Notes: a model not told the origin generated them from the sequence alone. A DNA stretch of 64,000 bases from Martelella alba (GCF_006516955.1 NZ_VHLG01000013.1:82130-146129), one strand, 5' to 3'. Positions 34,067 through 44,628 are shown, counted from the first letter of the stretch. Numbers and translations: made by a program.

Positions 34067-36886
34067 TTATTCGACGGGGTTGCCGTCGGTATCGACAACA
34101 TGGACCGGGCCTAGGCCGAGCGCCTTGATGTCCTCTTCGATTTTCGCGCGGTCTCCGACGACGACCCAGGTCAGCGGCTTGCCGCCAAGCATGGCCTGTG
34201 CGGCCTTGTTCACGGCATCCTCATCGATGCTGACGAGCTTTTCGGCATAGCTGTCATAATAGCCCTGAGGCAGACCGTTCCGCACCTCGGAGACAAGATA
34301 GTCGGTGATGCCCTGATTGCTGGACCATGCATCCGGCAGACTCAGGATGGCCTGATCCTTCGCTTGCTTCACCTCATCACTTGTGACTGGTTGATCCGAG
34401 ACCACGCCCTGAAGGATTTTCGCGAGTTTTGTCATCGCCTCGGCGGTCTTGTCAGATTGTACCGGAGCATTGATAGAGAACAGCCGGCCGCCATCCGGGC
34501 CACCGAAACCGCTGTGGGTGCCATAGGACCAGCCCTTTTCCTCACGCAGCTTCATGTTGACGCGTGAGACAAATTCACCGCTCATGATCTTGTTGAAGAT
34601 CATGCGGGCCTCCTGGTCGTCTTCCGATAGAGGTGGTGCTGTGACCGCAGCCTCGATAACGCTCTGGATCGCGCCGGGCTTGTCGACGAGGTAGACATTT
34701 GCCGCGCTGATGACAGGCTCCTCCGGGGTGATGACATCCGGAACGGCCTGAGCATCCCAGCCCTTGAAGGCCGCTTCCACCAGCGGGCGGATTTCTGCCA
34801 GACTGGTATCGCCGGAAATGACCAGCGTTGCATTATTGGGGCGGAACCAGGTGCTGTGGAAGTCCTCCAGCGCTGCGCGGTCGATGGCTGCGAGCGATTC
34901 TTCCGTTGCCAGACGCCCATAGGGGCTGTCCTTACCCAGCATCACCTCTGACAGGACACGATCGACGACCACTTCAGGGTCGTCCTTGCTCTGTTCAAGG
35001 CCGTCCATTGTCAACGCCTTGACCCAGGCAAACTCATCTTCCGGGAATGAGGGATGCATGATGATATCGGAGTAGATGGCAAGGCTTTCCTTCAGGCCGC
35101 TTTGCATTGCTGAAAGCGAGATCCGGCTGCCCTTGTCGTCGATCGTTGCGGCGAAATCCGCCCCGAGCAGCCCGAGCTCGGTATTGATCTCCTCCCGGGT
35201 CAACCGATCCGTACCATGCGCCAGAAGCGACACGGCCAGTACACCCGTCCCCTCGGCCGTTTCGCTCCAGGACGCGTCCGGTCCCGTTTTCAGCAGCATC
35301 GAGAAGTCGACAATCGGGGCACCATCGCGGTGAGCGACCATCAGCCTCATGCCGTTGTCCAGTGTCGCCGTTTCGATGTCTGGGAAATCGGCCATGACCA
35401 TGCCTTCAGGCTTGGGTATGGCGGAACGATCGGCTTCCTCACCTGTTACCGCCGTGTCGGGGAAAGGCATTGCCCATAATGTATAGGCCGGCGCATTGAG
35501 CCAGTCTTTTGCCGCCTGTTTGATGTCGCTCAGGCGGGCCGATTTCAAGTCTTCAACCTCTCTCTTCCAGCCAGAAGGGTCACCGTAGAAGGTGGTGCTG
35601 GCATTGAGCAGATCGGCTTTGAAGGAAAGGTCTTCCAGATTGCGGGCGAAGTCGGAAAGCTCTGACGCGCGGACATAGGCCAGTTCTTCCTCGCTTGGGC
35701 CGAAGTCGGTCAAAAGCGCCAGTTCTTCCTTCACGATTTCTTCGACGCGCGCGCGATCTGCATCCTTTTTTGTTGTTACGGTGATAAAGAACTGACTGCC
35801 CAGTTCGCGATCATAAACAAAGGTGTCGACATCCGTCGCCAGTGCTTCATCCACGACAAGCCGCTTGTAGAGACGGCTATTGCTGTCGCCTCCCAGGATA
35901 TGCGCCAGAATTTTCAGATAGGTCAGATCCTGACTGACGAGCGGCGGGCCGTTGAGCACCTGGAAGAGCTGCGGGTGTGAGACGTTGTCTTCAACGACTT
36001 CACGGATCGGTTCGGCCATCTTGACGGGCCAGCTGGTCGGTGCAGCGATCGGCTTTCCGCCGGGAATATTGCCGAAATATTTCTCGACGGCTTTGCGTGC
36101 CTCCTCCATGGTGATGTCGCCGGACAGAACAATCACCGCGTTGGATGGGCCATAATAATCCCGGAACCAGTTCTTGACGTCGTCGAGCGTGGCAGCATCA
36201 AGATCTTCGATCGAACCCAGGACTGAGTGGTAATAGGGATGTCCAAAGGGCACGCCTGCCGTGAAAGCCTTTTCATAGGCCATGCCATAGGGACTGTTCA
36301 GATGCTCCCGCATCTCGTTTTTAACAACGGCAAGCTGTTCTTCCAGCTTCGCCTGATCAATCGCGTCAAGCAGGTGACCCATCCGGTCGCTTTCCAGCCA
36401 GAGGATCGAATCCAGCGCGTTCTTCGGCACGGTTTCATAATAATTCGTGCGGTCGGTTGACGTCGTCCCGTTCAGGCCTGTCGCCCCGATCTTCCGGGTC
36501 GCCTTGAAGAAATCGTCATTGAAGTTGGCCGAGCCGTTAAACATGAGATGCTCAAACAGATGGGCGAAACCCGATCTGCCCGGAGGTTCATTCTTGGACC
36601 CGACGTGATACCAGATACTGACAGCGATCAAAGGCTGCGCGTGATCTTCATTCACGACCAGCGTAAGGCCGTTGTCGAGAACCGTTTTCTCAGCCGGGAT
36701 ATCGAGCTGAAGCGCGTCGAGAACCTTTGCTGAAACAGCGAGGCCGGAAGCCGCCGTGCCATCCTGCTTCTGGCTCCAGCCAGAGGCTGGCGCTTCCATT
36801 TCCGCACTGGCCGTCACCGGCGGAACAAGCAGGCAGGTCATCAATGTGATTGTCGGCAGGGCGGTGCGTGTTTTGGTGGGCCTCAT
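34067..36886 (-). CDS. Periplasmic M16 zinc metallopeptidase (two-domain pitrilysin family)
   Basis: A 939-residue protein with an N-terminal signal peptide (cleavage near VTASAE). The first M16 domain carries the inverted zinc motif HLFEH (H109, E112, H113), with the third ligand expected in KNEMREH. The second domain, from about residue 530, lacks the motif and should be structural, as in the family's paired halves. Such proteins degrade short peptides in the periplasm. ATG 36886 has GAAGGAGA upstream; the longer frame to 37063 has no signal sequence at its start. It diverges from the giant DUF11-repeat gene, about 490 bp away. Confidence 0.93.
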   Translation of the reverse strand: MRPTKTRTALPTITLMTCLLVPPVTASAEMEAPASGWSQKQDGTAASGLAVSAKVLDALQLDIPAEKTVLDNGLTLVVNEDHAQPLIAVSIWYHVGSKNEPPGRSGFAHLFEHLMFNGSANFNDDFFKATRKIGATGLNGTTSTDRTNYYETVPKNALDSILWLESDRMGHLLDAIDQAKLEEQLAVVKNEMREHLNSPYGMAYEKAFTAGVPFGHPYYHSVLGSIEDLDAATLDDVKNWFRDYYGPSNAVIVLSGDITMEEARKAVEKYFGNIPGGKPIAAPTSWPVKMAEPIREVVEDNVSHPQLFQVLNGPPLVSQDLTYLKILAHILGGDSNSRLYKRLVVDEALATDVDTFVYDRELGSQFFITVTTKKDADRARVEEIVKEELALLTDFGPSEEELAYVRASELSDFARNLEDLSFKADLLNASTTFYGDPSGWKREVEDLKSARLSDIKQAAKDWLNAPAYTLWAMPFPDTAVTGEEADRSAIPKPEGMVMADFPDIETATLDNGMRLMVAHRDGAPIVDFSMLLKTGPDASWSETAEGTGVLAVSLLAHGTDRLTREEINTELGLLGADFAATIDDKGSRISLSAMQSGLKESLAIYSDIIMHPSFPEDEFAWVKALTMDGLEQSKDDPEVVVDRVLSEVMLGKDSPYGRLATEESLAAIDRAALEDFHSTWFRPNNATLVISGDTSLAEIRPLVEAAFKGWDAQAVPDVITPEEPVISAANVYLVDKPGAIQSVIEAAVTAPPLSEDDQEARMIFNKIMSGEFVSRVNMKLREEKGWSYGTHSGFGGPDGGRLFSINAPVQSDKTAEAMTKLAKILQGVVSDQPVTSDEVKQAKDQAILSLPDAWSSNQGITDYLVSEVRNGLPQGYYDSYAEKLVSIDEDAVNKAAQAMLGGKPLTWVVVGDRAKIEEDIKALGLGPVHVVDTDGNPVE

Positions 36887-37232
36887 TTTCTCTCCTTCAG
36901 ATGCGTCGTCAGGTGTATGACGGTATGCCGCATCTTCAGGTTGATTTCGGATTCCGGCGCTTTTAAGGGGAAATTGTTTCGTCTCGGTGGCACTGCTGAC
37001 GGTGCTAAACGGCCCTTCCCGGCACAGCGGCCGAGGCATTAAAAAAATCGTCGCCGCCGCCACAAGGGATGGATCTGCTTCTGGCAGTGGTCCCGAACAT
37101 AGCTGTTCCTGCCCTGAATTTCATCCCCGGCATGAAATGTATGTCTGCCATTACTCGTCAAGTATTACTTTAATAGAGTGTGACATAGGCCGGGCATAAA
37201 ATATGAAAACCCCCGATTTAGTATCTGATATT

Positions 37233-37257
37233 ACAGGTAATCGAATGCTTTACCTGT
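37233..37257. promoter_or_regulatory. LuxR-type palindrome upstream of the giant repeat protein
   Basis: ACAGGTAA and TTACCTGT are perfect 8-bp inverted arms around a 9-bp spacer, 120 bp before the start codon of the 2412-residue protein. The ACCTGT...ACAGGT type of dyad resembles lux boxes bound by LuxR-family regulators, though here the arms are in the opposite order. The rest of the 490-bp gap to the M16 gene holds no recognised gene. Confidence 0.45.
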
Positions 37258-37377
37258 TGCAGGTGGGAACTGGGAATCTCCACCTTTTGGCAACGGGCAT
37301 TTCAACGCGATTTCTGTAGAGGGCATTTATTCCGGCGCGGTCGTTGCATCGCCCTGCCGGTAAGGGGACAGTTTGTC

Positions 37378-40300
37378 ATGAAATATCTGGCCGTGCAGGT
37401 CTTTGCCGTTCTTTCCATCATTTTCAGCCATGCCATGCGCTGCCCTGCAGCCCTTGTCAGCGGCAGGCCGCTACGCCGGCTTGGCCTGCTGGCGTTGGCT
37501 TTCGCGCTGGAGGCGCCACTCTTTCTGGCCCCCGTACCGGCGATCGTGCCTGAGGCCGCCGCGGCGGAAATCCCGACACTGACCTGCGGGACCGAAAGCT
37601 GGATCTTGAATACGGCGGCGACCGGGCCGGGAAGTCATGCTCTATCTGGAACTGATCGTTACTGGCAGTTTTCTTCTTTGCCAAGAGGTGTACACCCCAA
37701 CCAAACCGATGATTCTTTACCGGGTTTTCCAGGTGCTGGAACCTATTTTGATGCCGTTATTCAGGATAATTGGTGGCCGATCGGATTTGCGTCCAGAGCG
37801 GTGTTTCCAGAAGGGAATGCCGGTTGGATTTCTAATTCTTCAAGTGCTGCTTCTACCCCAAATAAATGGGTTAGTGAGTTCGCTTTTTACCGGCTTCGCT
37901 TCAAAATCGATCCAAATGTCGATATGAGTACGTTTTCACTTAACCTGAATTTGATGGCGGCACAGCGTGTCCGGGAAGTTTTTGTCAATGGGACGGCCCA
38001 GAATATTTCCCAGCCCTGGTTTAAAGGCGACACTTTCGCCTATGATGGCTATACACTTGGGCATGCCATACACGCGAACCTTTCCGCAGGTTGGAAAAAC
38101 GGTCCCGGTGATGTCAACGAAATCATCGTACTTGGATTAAATTTAAACGAAGCCTTCAATCAGGGCCTATCGGCCCAGCTTTCCTTTCCACCGTTGAAAT
38201 GCAAATCCGTCAATCCTTCGCTGAAGGTGACGAAGCGGGGCTTCGTCAATGGACAGGAAGGTGCGCAATATCGCAAGGGCGATCAGATCTACTATACGTT
38301 CGAGGTCGAAAACACCGGCGATGTGGATCTGAGCGATATATCCCTGACCGACAATATGCTTGCCGGTCGCAGCGTCCAGATCCCGGTCAATCAGACAACG
38401 CTGGCGCCACAAGCCAAGGTCACCTTCACCTCCGCCAGCTTCAACGCCACGGATAAGGATGTTTCCGACAGCAAGATCGACAATGATGTCACCGTCAACG
38501 CCAAGGGCGGCGGAAAGGATGTGAGCGGTACGTCGCGCTACACGCTGACGGCGGCCAAAACGAATGCCGATTTCTCCTTTACCAAGAAGGTTCTCTACGT
38601 TCTCGACAGTGCGACGAATGAGAAAAAGCAGGAATATAACAACATCAACGATCAGGTTTTCTATGAGTTCCATCTCCATAACTCAGGTGATGTGGCCCTC
38701 GAAAACATAAAGATCACCGATACAGTCATCGGCGATGTCAATTTCGCGTCTCCGTATCAGGGCGGCGTCGTTCCCAGACTTGATGTTGAGGGCGACATCA
38801 CCGTGAATGCCTCCTATAGGGTTCAGGCAAAGGATCTGGATGCCGGCAGCATCGTCAATGTGGCGAGTGCCAAACCGGCAAGTCCTGCCAATGCACCGAC
38901 GCGCGAGGCAACAGCCACGGTCACCGGCAAAAAGCCGCGCATGGAAGTGACAATCGTCAAGGAAGGGCGCGATGGCAGTTGCCAGGCCGGCTCCGTGCAG
39001 TCGACCTTCGAACGGGGAACACAGATCTGCTACTATTATACGGTCACCAATACCGGTGATGTACCGATCTACAATGTTGCTGTTGACGATAATGTGCTCG
39101 GCCGGATCGAGACGGCGGACGGTTCACCAATTGCACCCGGTCTGTCGCGCGGGTTCAGCCGCATTTACACGGCAACGCAGGACGATGTGAACAAGGGCGT
39201 ATTGCGCAATATCGCTGTCGTCACCTCGAAACTCACGGATGGCGGCGCAGAGGGGCCGAAAGCGACTTCCAACGAAATCGTCATCAACGGAATAGGCAAG
39301 GACAGCCTGTCGATCACAAAATCGGCAACGATTAACGGGACACCCCACGATACGACCTATCAGAAGAATGACAAGATCCGCTGGTATTTCGAGGTCACGA
39401 ATACGGGTGCGTTTCCTGTCAAAACCAGCGATCTTGTGATCAATGATCCGCTTCTGGCAGAACTGAAGCTTTCGCCGCCGCAGCTGATTGAGGGCGAGCC
39501 GGTGTTGCAGCCTGGCAAATCCGCCAAGTTTGCCTCTTCCAACTATGATGTTCAGCCTGCGGATCTGGCACGGCAGGAACTTCGCAACACGGCGAGCGTC
39601 ACCGGTATCAGCCAGCATGATGGCCGGTCGATCGGGCCTTATCCCTCCAATACCGTCATTCTGACACCTGATCTAAAACCGGTCCTCACACTGACGAAAA
39701 CCGGAACGATCGGTGGCAGTGCCACGGCAAAATATGTCGAGGGATCTGAAATCGATTATGTTTTCACGCTGACCAACAAGGGCAATGTCGATCTGACAGG
39801 GGTCTACCTTGTTGATGACATGCTCGGCTATACCAAGCAAAAGCCACTGAACGTGGGAACGATTGCGGCCGAGGGGTCCGTTAAGCTTTCCGGCAAATAC
39901 ACGGCCAAGGCCGATGATGTGACGCGCGGCAGTGTGCACAATGTCGCCACGGGCTATGGCTTTTACGGCGATAACCGCCCGATCCCCGACCCGCCTTCGG
40001 ATGATGATACCCGACAGGCCGATCAGAGCCGTTATGACTTCACGCTGCAAAAGAAGGCAGCTGTCACCGGCGGCACGGCGGATAACCGCTTCACGGCGGC
40101 CGGACAGCAGATCGTCTACACGCTGACCGTGACCAATAAGGGGAATGCGCCGATTGCCGATGTGACAATCTCCGATACCGACCTCGAAGGGCTTGACTGG
40201 CCCTCGGGCAACACGATCGCTTCAATCGCGGCGGGAGAAAGCAAATCGGTAACGGCGGTCTACACGGTGAAGCTTGCTGATCTCGACCGGGGCCGGATCG

Positions 40301-43300
40301 ACAATACCGCCTCTGCCACGGCGAAGAAACCAGATGGCCGCGATGTTGACGGCGGTGCGCGCAAGGCCAGCGCCACGGTCTATGGCGCCGGCGCTGCAAG
40401 CGTCACGATCCAAAAGTCCGGCAAGGTCGCCTCTGCATCGGGCCGCTACAATGCGGGCGACAGCATCACCTACACCATGACGGTAACCAATAGCGGCGAC
40501 GTGACGCTGAAGAATATCCGGGTCACTGACACGCTTGAGGATAATGGCGGGGTTCTGTCGGTCAGTCCGGCATCGCTTGCGACGCTTGAGCCAGGCCATA
40601 CGGCAGAGTTTACGGCCAGCTACACGGCGAAGCAGGCCGATATGGATCGCGGTAGCATCACCAACCGGGCAACGGTTGATGCCGAAGATCCCGCTGGCCG
40701 GAAAGTGCCGCAGCAGGAAGACCGCTTCACTGTCCATGCCGATACCAAAAGCAGTCTGTCGATCGTGAAATCGGTAACGGTCGATGGCAAGAATGTGCAG
40801 CGCTATGCGCTTGGCAGCAAGATTGTCTATTACTTTACAGTTGAGAATACCGGCAATGTGGCGGTCGAGAATATCAATATTACCGACAGTGATCTGATTG
40901 ACGGGCTTGCAATCAAGCCCGCTGCCAAGACCACGCTGAAACCAAAGGAAACCGTGAAGTTCGAGACAGATGCCTATGTCGCCCAGCAGAAGGATATTGA
41001 TGCGGGTTCGATCACCAATGCCAATGCGGTGGCTAAGGGCCGGCAGGCCGGCAGCGGCGAGGCGGTCTCGTCTCCGCCGAGCAATGCCGTAACGATCACG
41101 GCAGACCGGCAGGCTGCACTGAGCCTGACCAAGAATGGCAGTGTCGTCACCAAGCGTGCCGACGGGCGCTATCAGGCCGGCGACCGGATTGACTACAGCT
41201 TCACGGTCACGAACAAGGGCGACGTGACGCTGAATAATATCACTATCGCCGATGCTTTCCTGCCCGCCGGCACGGTCTATGAACCGGCCAGCATTGCAAC
41301 GCTGAGCCCGCATGAATCGGCCGGTATCACGGCGCAATATGTTGCCACGGCCGCCGATGTCGAGAAGGGCAGTATCGTCAATACGGCCACGGCGCACAGC
41401 AAGCTTCCTGACGGCAGCAAGGGGCCGGTCTCCGATCCGGCGAGCAAGACGCTGCTTGCCAATCAGGAAGCATCCCTGACCCTGACCAAGGTCGGCACAG
41501 TCGTCGGCGCTGACAGTCAGGGGCGCTACAGCAAGGTCGGCCAGCGGGTCAATTACGAATTGACGGTGACGAACACCGGCACGATCAGCCTGACGAATGT
41601 CGTCGTCAAGGATCCAAACCTTACATTCGATGCCGATAACACGATCGCTGTTCTTGCGGCGGGCACCACAAAGAAGCTGACAGGATATTACAGCATCAAG
41701 GCGGAGGATATTGACCGCGGGTCCTTTACCAACACCGCCCGGGCCTTTGCCAAAGCTGAATTCGCCGACAAGGCAGAGCGTGCGATTGAGGCACCCGAGG
41801 CATCCTACACTGTCAATGCCAACCAGATGCCGGGACTTGTCACCACCAAGACGGCCAGCGTCAAGGGGCGGAGCGATGGCCGGTACGAGGCCGTCGGCGA
41901 TGTGATTGAATATCGCATCACGGTGCGCAATTCCGGCAATATTGTGCTGAAGGACATCACGCCGCGCGATGCGATGCTGACCGACAAGGGCATCACGCTG
42001 GTTGCCGAGGACAAGGGACGCGCCGCACAGCTTGCCCCCGAGGAAAGCGTGACCTTCACCGCATCCTATCCGGTAACCCAGGCTGATCTCGATGCGGGCA
42101 AGGTGGTCAATGTGGCCGGAGCAAGCGCAACGCCGCCGGTCGACAGTCCGGACACCGACGAGGTCGTCACGCCGGCGAAGATCAACCCCGAAATCACCCT
42201 CGTCAAAACAGGTTCTGTTGATGATGGTGCCGCGACCTATGACAGCGTCGGCGACACGATCACCTATCAGTTCGTGCTGCACAACAAGGGCAATGTCACG
42301 CTGCATGGGGTGAGCGTGGTCGACAGGGACTTGCCGGTGACGGTCAGCCCGGCTCAGGTGGAAACGCTAGCGCCCGGCGATGACGCTGTCTTCGAGGCGC
42401 ATTACACGGTGAAATCGGAAGATCTCGATCGCGGGTTCATCACCAATATCGCCAGCGGTTCGGCAACCCGGCCGGATGGCGGTGCGGTGGGTCCGGTTGA
42501 CAGCAACAAGGTTACGATCGCGGCATCCCAGATGGTTCAGCTTGAGCTGGAAAAGAAAGGCACGATCACAAACAGGGAGGCATCCGCCTATCTTTCCGGC
42601 GATACGATCACCTATAGCTTCACCGTCACCAATCGCGGCAATGTGACAATGCGCGATATCCGGATTGTCGATGCCATGTTCGCAGCCGACGGGGCGATCA
42701 CGCCGGCTTCCGTCGCCGTGCTCAATGCGGGTGATACCGCCAGCTTTACCGCGACCTACCAGGCCGTTCAGGCCGATGTCGACCGGGGGTCGATCATCAA
42801 TCATGCGACGGTGACGGCGACAGGGCCGGATGGCAATCCGCTTGCCGATCCGCCCGAAGCCGAGCACCGGATTGATGCCGATGCCCGTGCCGAGGCCAAA
42901 ATCATAAAGACCGGTCTTCTTGAAGATGCCAATGAAAACGGTGTCGGCGAGTCTGGTGAGACGGTGACCTATGGCTTCGAAATCGAGAATACCGGTAATG
43001 TCACGCTGCGCGATATTCATGTCGCCGATGAGATGCTGGTGGCCGCCGGAGTTGTGACGGAGCCGGCTTCGATTGCAAGCCTTGCGCCGGGTGACAAGAC
43101 GCAATTCACCGCGACCTATCCACTTTCGCAGAAGGATGCGGCCGGGGTGATGCTCAGCAATACGGCGCATGGTGAAGGCCAGCTTCCGGGTGAAGGCGGT
43201 ACCTACCGCACCGATCCCTCGACGGTTGATATTGGATGGGCGGTGCCTTCGACGCTGGAGGTGGCAAAATCCGGGACGTTCAACGATGTCGACAATAACG

Positions 43301-44616
43301 GCTTTTCCACCGAGGGTGACACCATCGCCTATGTGGTGACCATCACCAATGATGGCGGTCAGACGGCCGAGAATGTCCGGCCGGTGGATCAGGGCGTTCT
43401 GATTGGCGGCAAGCCCGGCACGGGCAAGCTGTCGGATTTCGAGCCTAAGGCGCCGGTCACGCTTGGCCCGGGCGAGAGCCGTCAGTTTACCGCAGTTTAC
43501 ACGCTGACGGATGCGGATGTGCAGGCGGCGGCGCAGGATGAGGGCCATGTCGTGAACACGGCAACGGCCAGCGGCCAGGCCGGACAGCAGAGCCTGCCGG
43601 CCACGGTTGCAACGGCCACGGTTGTTCTGCCGAAACCGCCGTCATCGGATATCTCTGTCGTCAAGACGGCCAGTGTCCGGACGATCCATCGTGGGGAAAA
43701 CGCGCCCTTCGCCATCATCGTCTCCAATTCCGGCCAGCGTGCACAGGAAGGCCTTGTGCTGGTGGACCGGATGCCGGCGGGCTTCCGCTATGTCAAGGGT
43801 TCGGCAACGATCAATGACGAAGCGGTGACGCCGGAGGTTGCCGGTCGCGAAATCCGCTTCAAGGATCTGAGGATCGCGCCGGATGAAGAGCTTGTGATCC
43901 GTCTTCAGATCACGCCGCTGATCACGGTCGGGCCGGGAACCTACACCAATATTGCCCTTGCACTTGATGGTACGGGGACACAGCTTGCCGCGCCGGGATC
44001 GGCTTCGGTTGAAATCGCTGTTGATCCGGTTTTTGACTGCGGTGATATCATCGGCAAGGTGTTTGAGGATCAAAATGGCGATGGCTATGCGGATCAAGGC
44101 GAGACGGGTCTGCCCGGCGTGCGTCTGGCCACAGTCACCGGCACGCTGATCACCACGGACCCTCATGGGCGTTTCCATATCGCCTGCGCGGATCTTCCCG
44201 ATCAGCAGATCGGCTCGAACTTCATCCTGAAACTGGATGAGCGGAGCCTGCCGAAGGGCTATCACGTGACGACGGAGAACCCGCGGGTGATCCGGCTGAC
44301 GGCGGGCAAGATGGCGAAGATCAACTTCGGGGCCAAGGGTGGCACGGTGATCGAGCTGACCATGACGGATGATGCCTTTACGCCAGACAGTGATCAGCTT
44401 CAGCCGCAATGGGAGGCGGGTCTCGACCAGCTCATCCAGCTGATGCGGCAAAAACCCGAAGCCATGGTGAAGATCGACTATCAGGTGGCCGCCAATGGCC
44501 CCCTGCAAAAGGCCCGCGCAAAGGCAATCACAAAAGCCATGGAGCAAAAATGGAAAAGTGCCGGTGGCAAAAAGAAGGTGGATGTGATGTTGCGTGTTGA
44601 AATCCGGAGACCGTGA
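37378..44616 (+). CDS. Giant surface protein with tandem DUF11-like repeats
   Basis: A 2412-residue protein. An extended signal region with two hydrophobic segments (about residues 4-18 and 37-56) ends at AAAAEIP. Residues 65-275 form a unique head, AT-richer than the rest. About 16 tandem repeats of roughly 120 residues follow (280-2215), each with the pattern LxxTKxG ... YTxTVTNxGxV ... I.DxxL ... YxxxxxDxxxGxIxNxAxA, the DUF11/B_ant type. Then an SdrD-B-like segment GKVFEDQNGDGYADQGETG (about 2222) with Asp/Asn calcium-type spacing, and a C-terminal OmpA-like module with DDAFTPDSDQLQ and ITKAMEQKW. It is probably exported and displayed; the C-terminal module suggests envelope anchoring. 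No dedicated secretion gene is adjacent. RBS AAGGGGAC precedes ATG 37378. Confidence 0.88.
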   Translation: MKYLAVQVFAVLSIIFSHAMRCPAALVSGRPLRRLGLLALAFALEAPLFLAPVPAIVPEAAAAEIPTLTCGTESWILNTAATGPGSHALSGTDRYWQFSSLPRGVHPNQTDDSLPGFPGAGTYFDAVIQDNWWPIGFASRAVFPEGNAGWISNSSSAASTPNKWVSEFAFYRLRFKIDPNVDMSTFSLNLNLMAAQRVREVFVNGTAQNISQPWFKGDTFAYDGYTLGHAIHANLSAGWKNGPGDVNEIIVLGLNLNEAFNQGLSAQLSFPPLKCKSVNPSLKVTKRGFVNGQEGAQYRKGDQIYYTFEVENTGDVDLSDISLTDNMLAGRSVQIPVNQTTLAPQAKVTFTSASFNATDKDVSDSKIDNDVTVNAKGGGKDVSGTSRYTLTAAKTNADFSFTKKVLYVLDSATNEKKQEYNNINDQVFYEFHLHNSGDVALENIKITDTVIGDVNFASPYQGGVVPRLDVEGDITVNASYRVQAKDLDAGSIVNVASAKPASPANAPTREATATVTGKKPRMEVTIVKEGRDGSCQAGSVQSTFERGTQICYYYTVTNTGDVPIYNVAVDDNVLGRIETADGSPIAPGLSRGFSRIYTATQDDVNKGVLRNIAVVTSKLTDGGAEGPKATSNEIVINGIGKDSLSITKSATINGTPHDTTYQKNDKIRWYFEVTNTGAFPVKTSDLVINDPLLAELKLSPPQLIEGEPVLQPGKSAKFASSNYDVQPADLARQELRNTASVTGISQHDGRSIGPYPSNTVILTPDLKPVLTLTKTGTIGGSATAKYVEGSEIDYVFTLTNKGNVDLTGVYLVDDMLGYTKQKPLNVGTIAAEGSVKLSGKYTAKADDVTRGSVHNVATGYGFYGDNRPIPDPPSDDDTRQADQSRYDFTLQKKAAVTGGTADNRFTAAGQQIVYTLTVTNKGNAPIADVTISDTDLEGLDWPSGNTIASIAAGESKSVTAVYTVKLADLDRGRIDNTASATAKKPDGRDVDGGARKASATVYGAGAASVTIQKSGKVASASGRYNAGDSITYTMTVTNSGDVTLKNIRVTDTLEDNGGVLSVSPASLATLEPGHTAEFTASYTAKQADMDRGSITNRATVDAEDPAGRKVPQQEDRFTVHADTKSSLSIVKSVTVDGKNVQRYALGSKIVYYFTVENTGNVAVENINITDSDLIDGLAIKPAAKTTLKPKETVKFETDAYVAQQKDIDAGSITNANAVAKGRQAGSGEAVSSPPSNAVTITADRQAALSLTKNGSVVTKRADGRYQAGDRIDYSFTVTNKGDVTLNNITIADAFLPAGTVYEPASIATLSPHESAGITAQYVATAADVEKGSIVNTATAHSKLPDGSKGPVSDPASKTLLANQEASLTLTKVGTVVGADSQGRYSKVGQRVNYELTVTNTGTISLTNVVVKDPNLTFDADNTIAVLAAGTTKKLTGYYSIKAEDIDRGSFTNTARAFAKAEFADKAERAIEAPEASYTVNANQMPGLVTTKTASVKGRSDGRYEAVGDVIEYRITVRNSGNIVLKDITPRDAMLTDKGITLVAEDKGRAAQLAPEESVTFTASYPVTQADLDAGKVVNVAGASATPPVDSPDTDEVVTPAKINPEITLVKTGSVDDGAATYDSVGDTITYQFVLHNKGNVTLHGVSVVDRDLPVTVSPAQVETLAPGDDAVFEAHYTVKSEDLDRGFITNIASGSATRPDGGAVGPVDSNKVTIAASQMVQLELEKKGTITNREASAYLSGDTITYSFTVTNRGNVTMRDIRIVDAMFAADGAITPASVAVLNAGDTASFTATYQAVQADVDRGSIINHATVTATGPDGNPLADPPEAEHRIDADARAEAKIIKTGLLEDANENGVGESGETVTYGFEIENTGNVTLRDIHVADEMLVAAGVVTEPASIASLAPGDKTQFTATYPLSQKDAAGVMLSNTAHGEGQLPGEGGTYRTDPSTVDIGWAVPSTLEVAKSGTFNDVDNNGFSTEGDTIAYVVTITNDGGQTAENVRPVDQGVLIGGKPGTGKLSDFEPKAPVTLGPGESRQFTAVYTLTDADVQAAAQDEGHVVNTATASGQAGQQSLPATVATATVVLPKPPSSDISVVKTASVRTIHRGENAPFAIIVSNSGQRAQEGLVLVDRMPAGFRYVKGSATINDEAVTPEVAGREIRFKDLRIAPDEELVIRLQITPLITVGPGTYTNIALALDGTGTQLAAPGSASVEIAVDPVFDCGDIIGKVFEDQNGDGYADQGETGLPGVRLATVTGTLITTDPHGRFHIACADLPDQQIGSNFILKLDERSLPKGYHVTTENPRVIRLTAGKMAKINFGAKGGTVIELTMTDDAFTPDSDQLQPQWEAGLDQLIQLMRQKPEAMVKIDYQVAANGPLQKARAKAITKAMEQKWKSAGGKKKVDVMLRVEIRRP
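38210..44040 (+). repeat. Coding tandem repeats, about 16 units of ~360 bp
   Basis: Divergent in-frame units encode DUF11-like immunoglobulin-fold domains. Unit starts can be followed by the TK-G turn: TKRGFV, TKKVLY, VKEGRD, TKSATI, TKTGTI, QKKAAV, QKSGKV, VKSVTV, TKNGSV, TKVGTV, TKTASV, VKTGSV, EKKGTI, IKTGLL, AKSGTF, VKTASV. Units differ at the DNA level, so they are old duplications and not a recently expanding array. Confidence 0.85.
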
Positions 44617-44628
44617 CGAAAAGAACAA

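Noticed and set aside
40222..42306. 694-codon minus-strand frame opposite the DUF11 repeats
   Set aside because: Antisense shadow produced by codon bias in the repeat region; it repeats with the same period and has no known domain.
38210..44040. Periodic DNA repeats that might suggest a CRISPR or satellite array
   Set aside because: Period is about 360 bp, units are diverged and all in one open frame; they encode DUF11-like domains.
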